DNA of 30,458 nucleotides from CAJBLF01 sp041679065 (GTDB lineage: Bacteria > Patescibacteriota > Gracilibacteria > Absconditabacterales > Absconditicoccaceae): NCBI GenBank assembly GCA_041679065.1, contig JBBABI010000005.1, positions 1 through 30,458 of the forward strand, written 5' to 3'. Positions 30,410-30,458 of this stretch are shown piece after piece; the stretch's first letter is position 1, and each line of letters starts with the position of its first letter. The position numbers and the translations under genes were made by a program. A model generated the notes under the pieces. It was not told the origin of the DNA and searched no databases. It saw only the letters and a list, made by a program, of their open reading frames with translations.

Positions 30410-30458
30410 ATGAACAATCAACCATTAACTCAAGAAAATCTTGATAAAATGAACCGTA
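30410..30458 (+). CDS. Start of an unidentified gene, truncated by the window end
   Basis: MNNQPLTQENLDKMNR after a strong Shine-Dalgarno sequence (AAAGGAGG, 8 bp before the ATG). Too short to identify. The strong ribosome binding site groups it with the 229-aa membrane protein and hotdog-like genes. Confidence 0.75.
   Translation, partial: MNNQPLTQENLDKMNR

Overview
The window looks like a fragment of a Candidate Phyla Radiation (Patescibacteria) genome that reads UGA as glycine (genetic code 25, known from Absconditabacteria/SR1 and Gracilibacteria). In-frame TGA falls exactly where conserved glycines belong: the HsdR motif LTGFDAP, the CGARYT segment of a GIY-YIG protein, and the KKGII turn of a TrmB winged helix. 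Every complete gene ends in TAA or TAG, never TGA. Read with the standard code, most genes here break into short pieces.

Layout. (1) 1-6070 is a defence/accessory island on the + strand: the 3' part of a type I restriction hsdR (interrupted by a 10-N gap), a RelE/HigB-like toxin with an XRE-Panacea-like antitoxin, an AbiEi/AbiEii pair, a NYN-domain nuclease, a GIY-YIG protein and a 48-aa acidic protein. They are separated by unusual composite repeats. (2) 6190-6879 encodes a polytopic membrane protein. (3) 7138-20490 is one uninterrupted reading frame for a secreted protein of about 4450 aa with about 47 UGA-glycine codons, Ig-like segments, FG-GAP-like calcium loops, a proline-rich stretch and a coiled coil. 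It is followed by a 299-aa secreted protein and a VirB2/TrbC-like pilin. (4) 22328-23664 holds a hotdog-like gene (-) and a TrmB-family regulator (+). (5) 23720-30205 is a minus-strand cluster: a membrane-anchored repeat protein, then three secreted proteins of unknown family (465, 379 and 681 aa). (6) A new + strand gene begins at 30410 and runs off the end.

The giant protein, the pilin and the five exported unknowns plausibly form one envelope or host-contact apparatus. That is inferred from export signals and adjacency, not from recognised homology.

Two further themes stand out. Degenerate tandem arrays of about 7 nt recur in intergenic regions, several running up to start codons, and one lies inside the giant gene. 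Six are joined to a common AATGGCGG-T-run core. Separately, GC-rich palindromes have entered coding sequence, giving peptides such as RLPDGQAG. A few genes (abiE pair, 229-aa membrane protein, hotdog-like gene) use no UGA glycine at all; two of these also carry strong Shine-Dalgarno sequences that most neighbours lack, suggesting different origin or expression class. I saw no tRNA, rRNA, CRISPR array or transposase.
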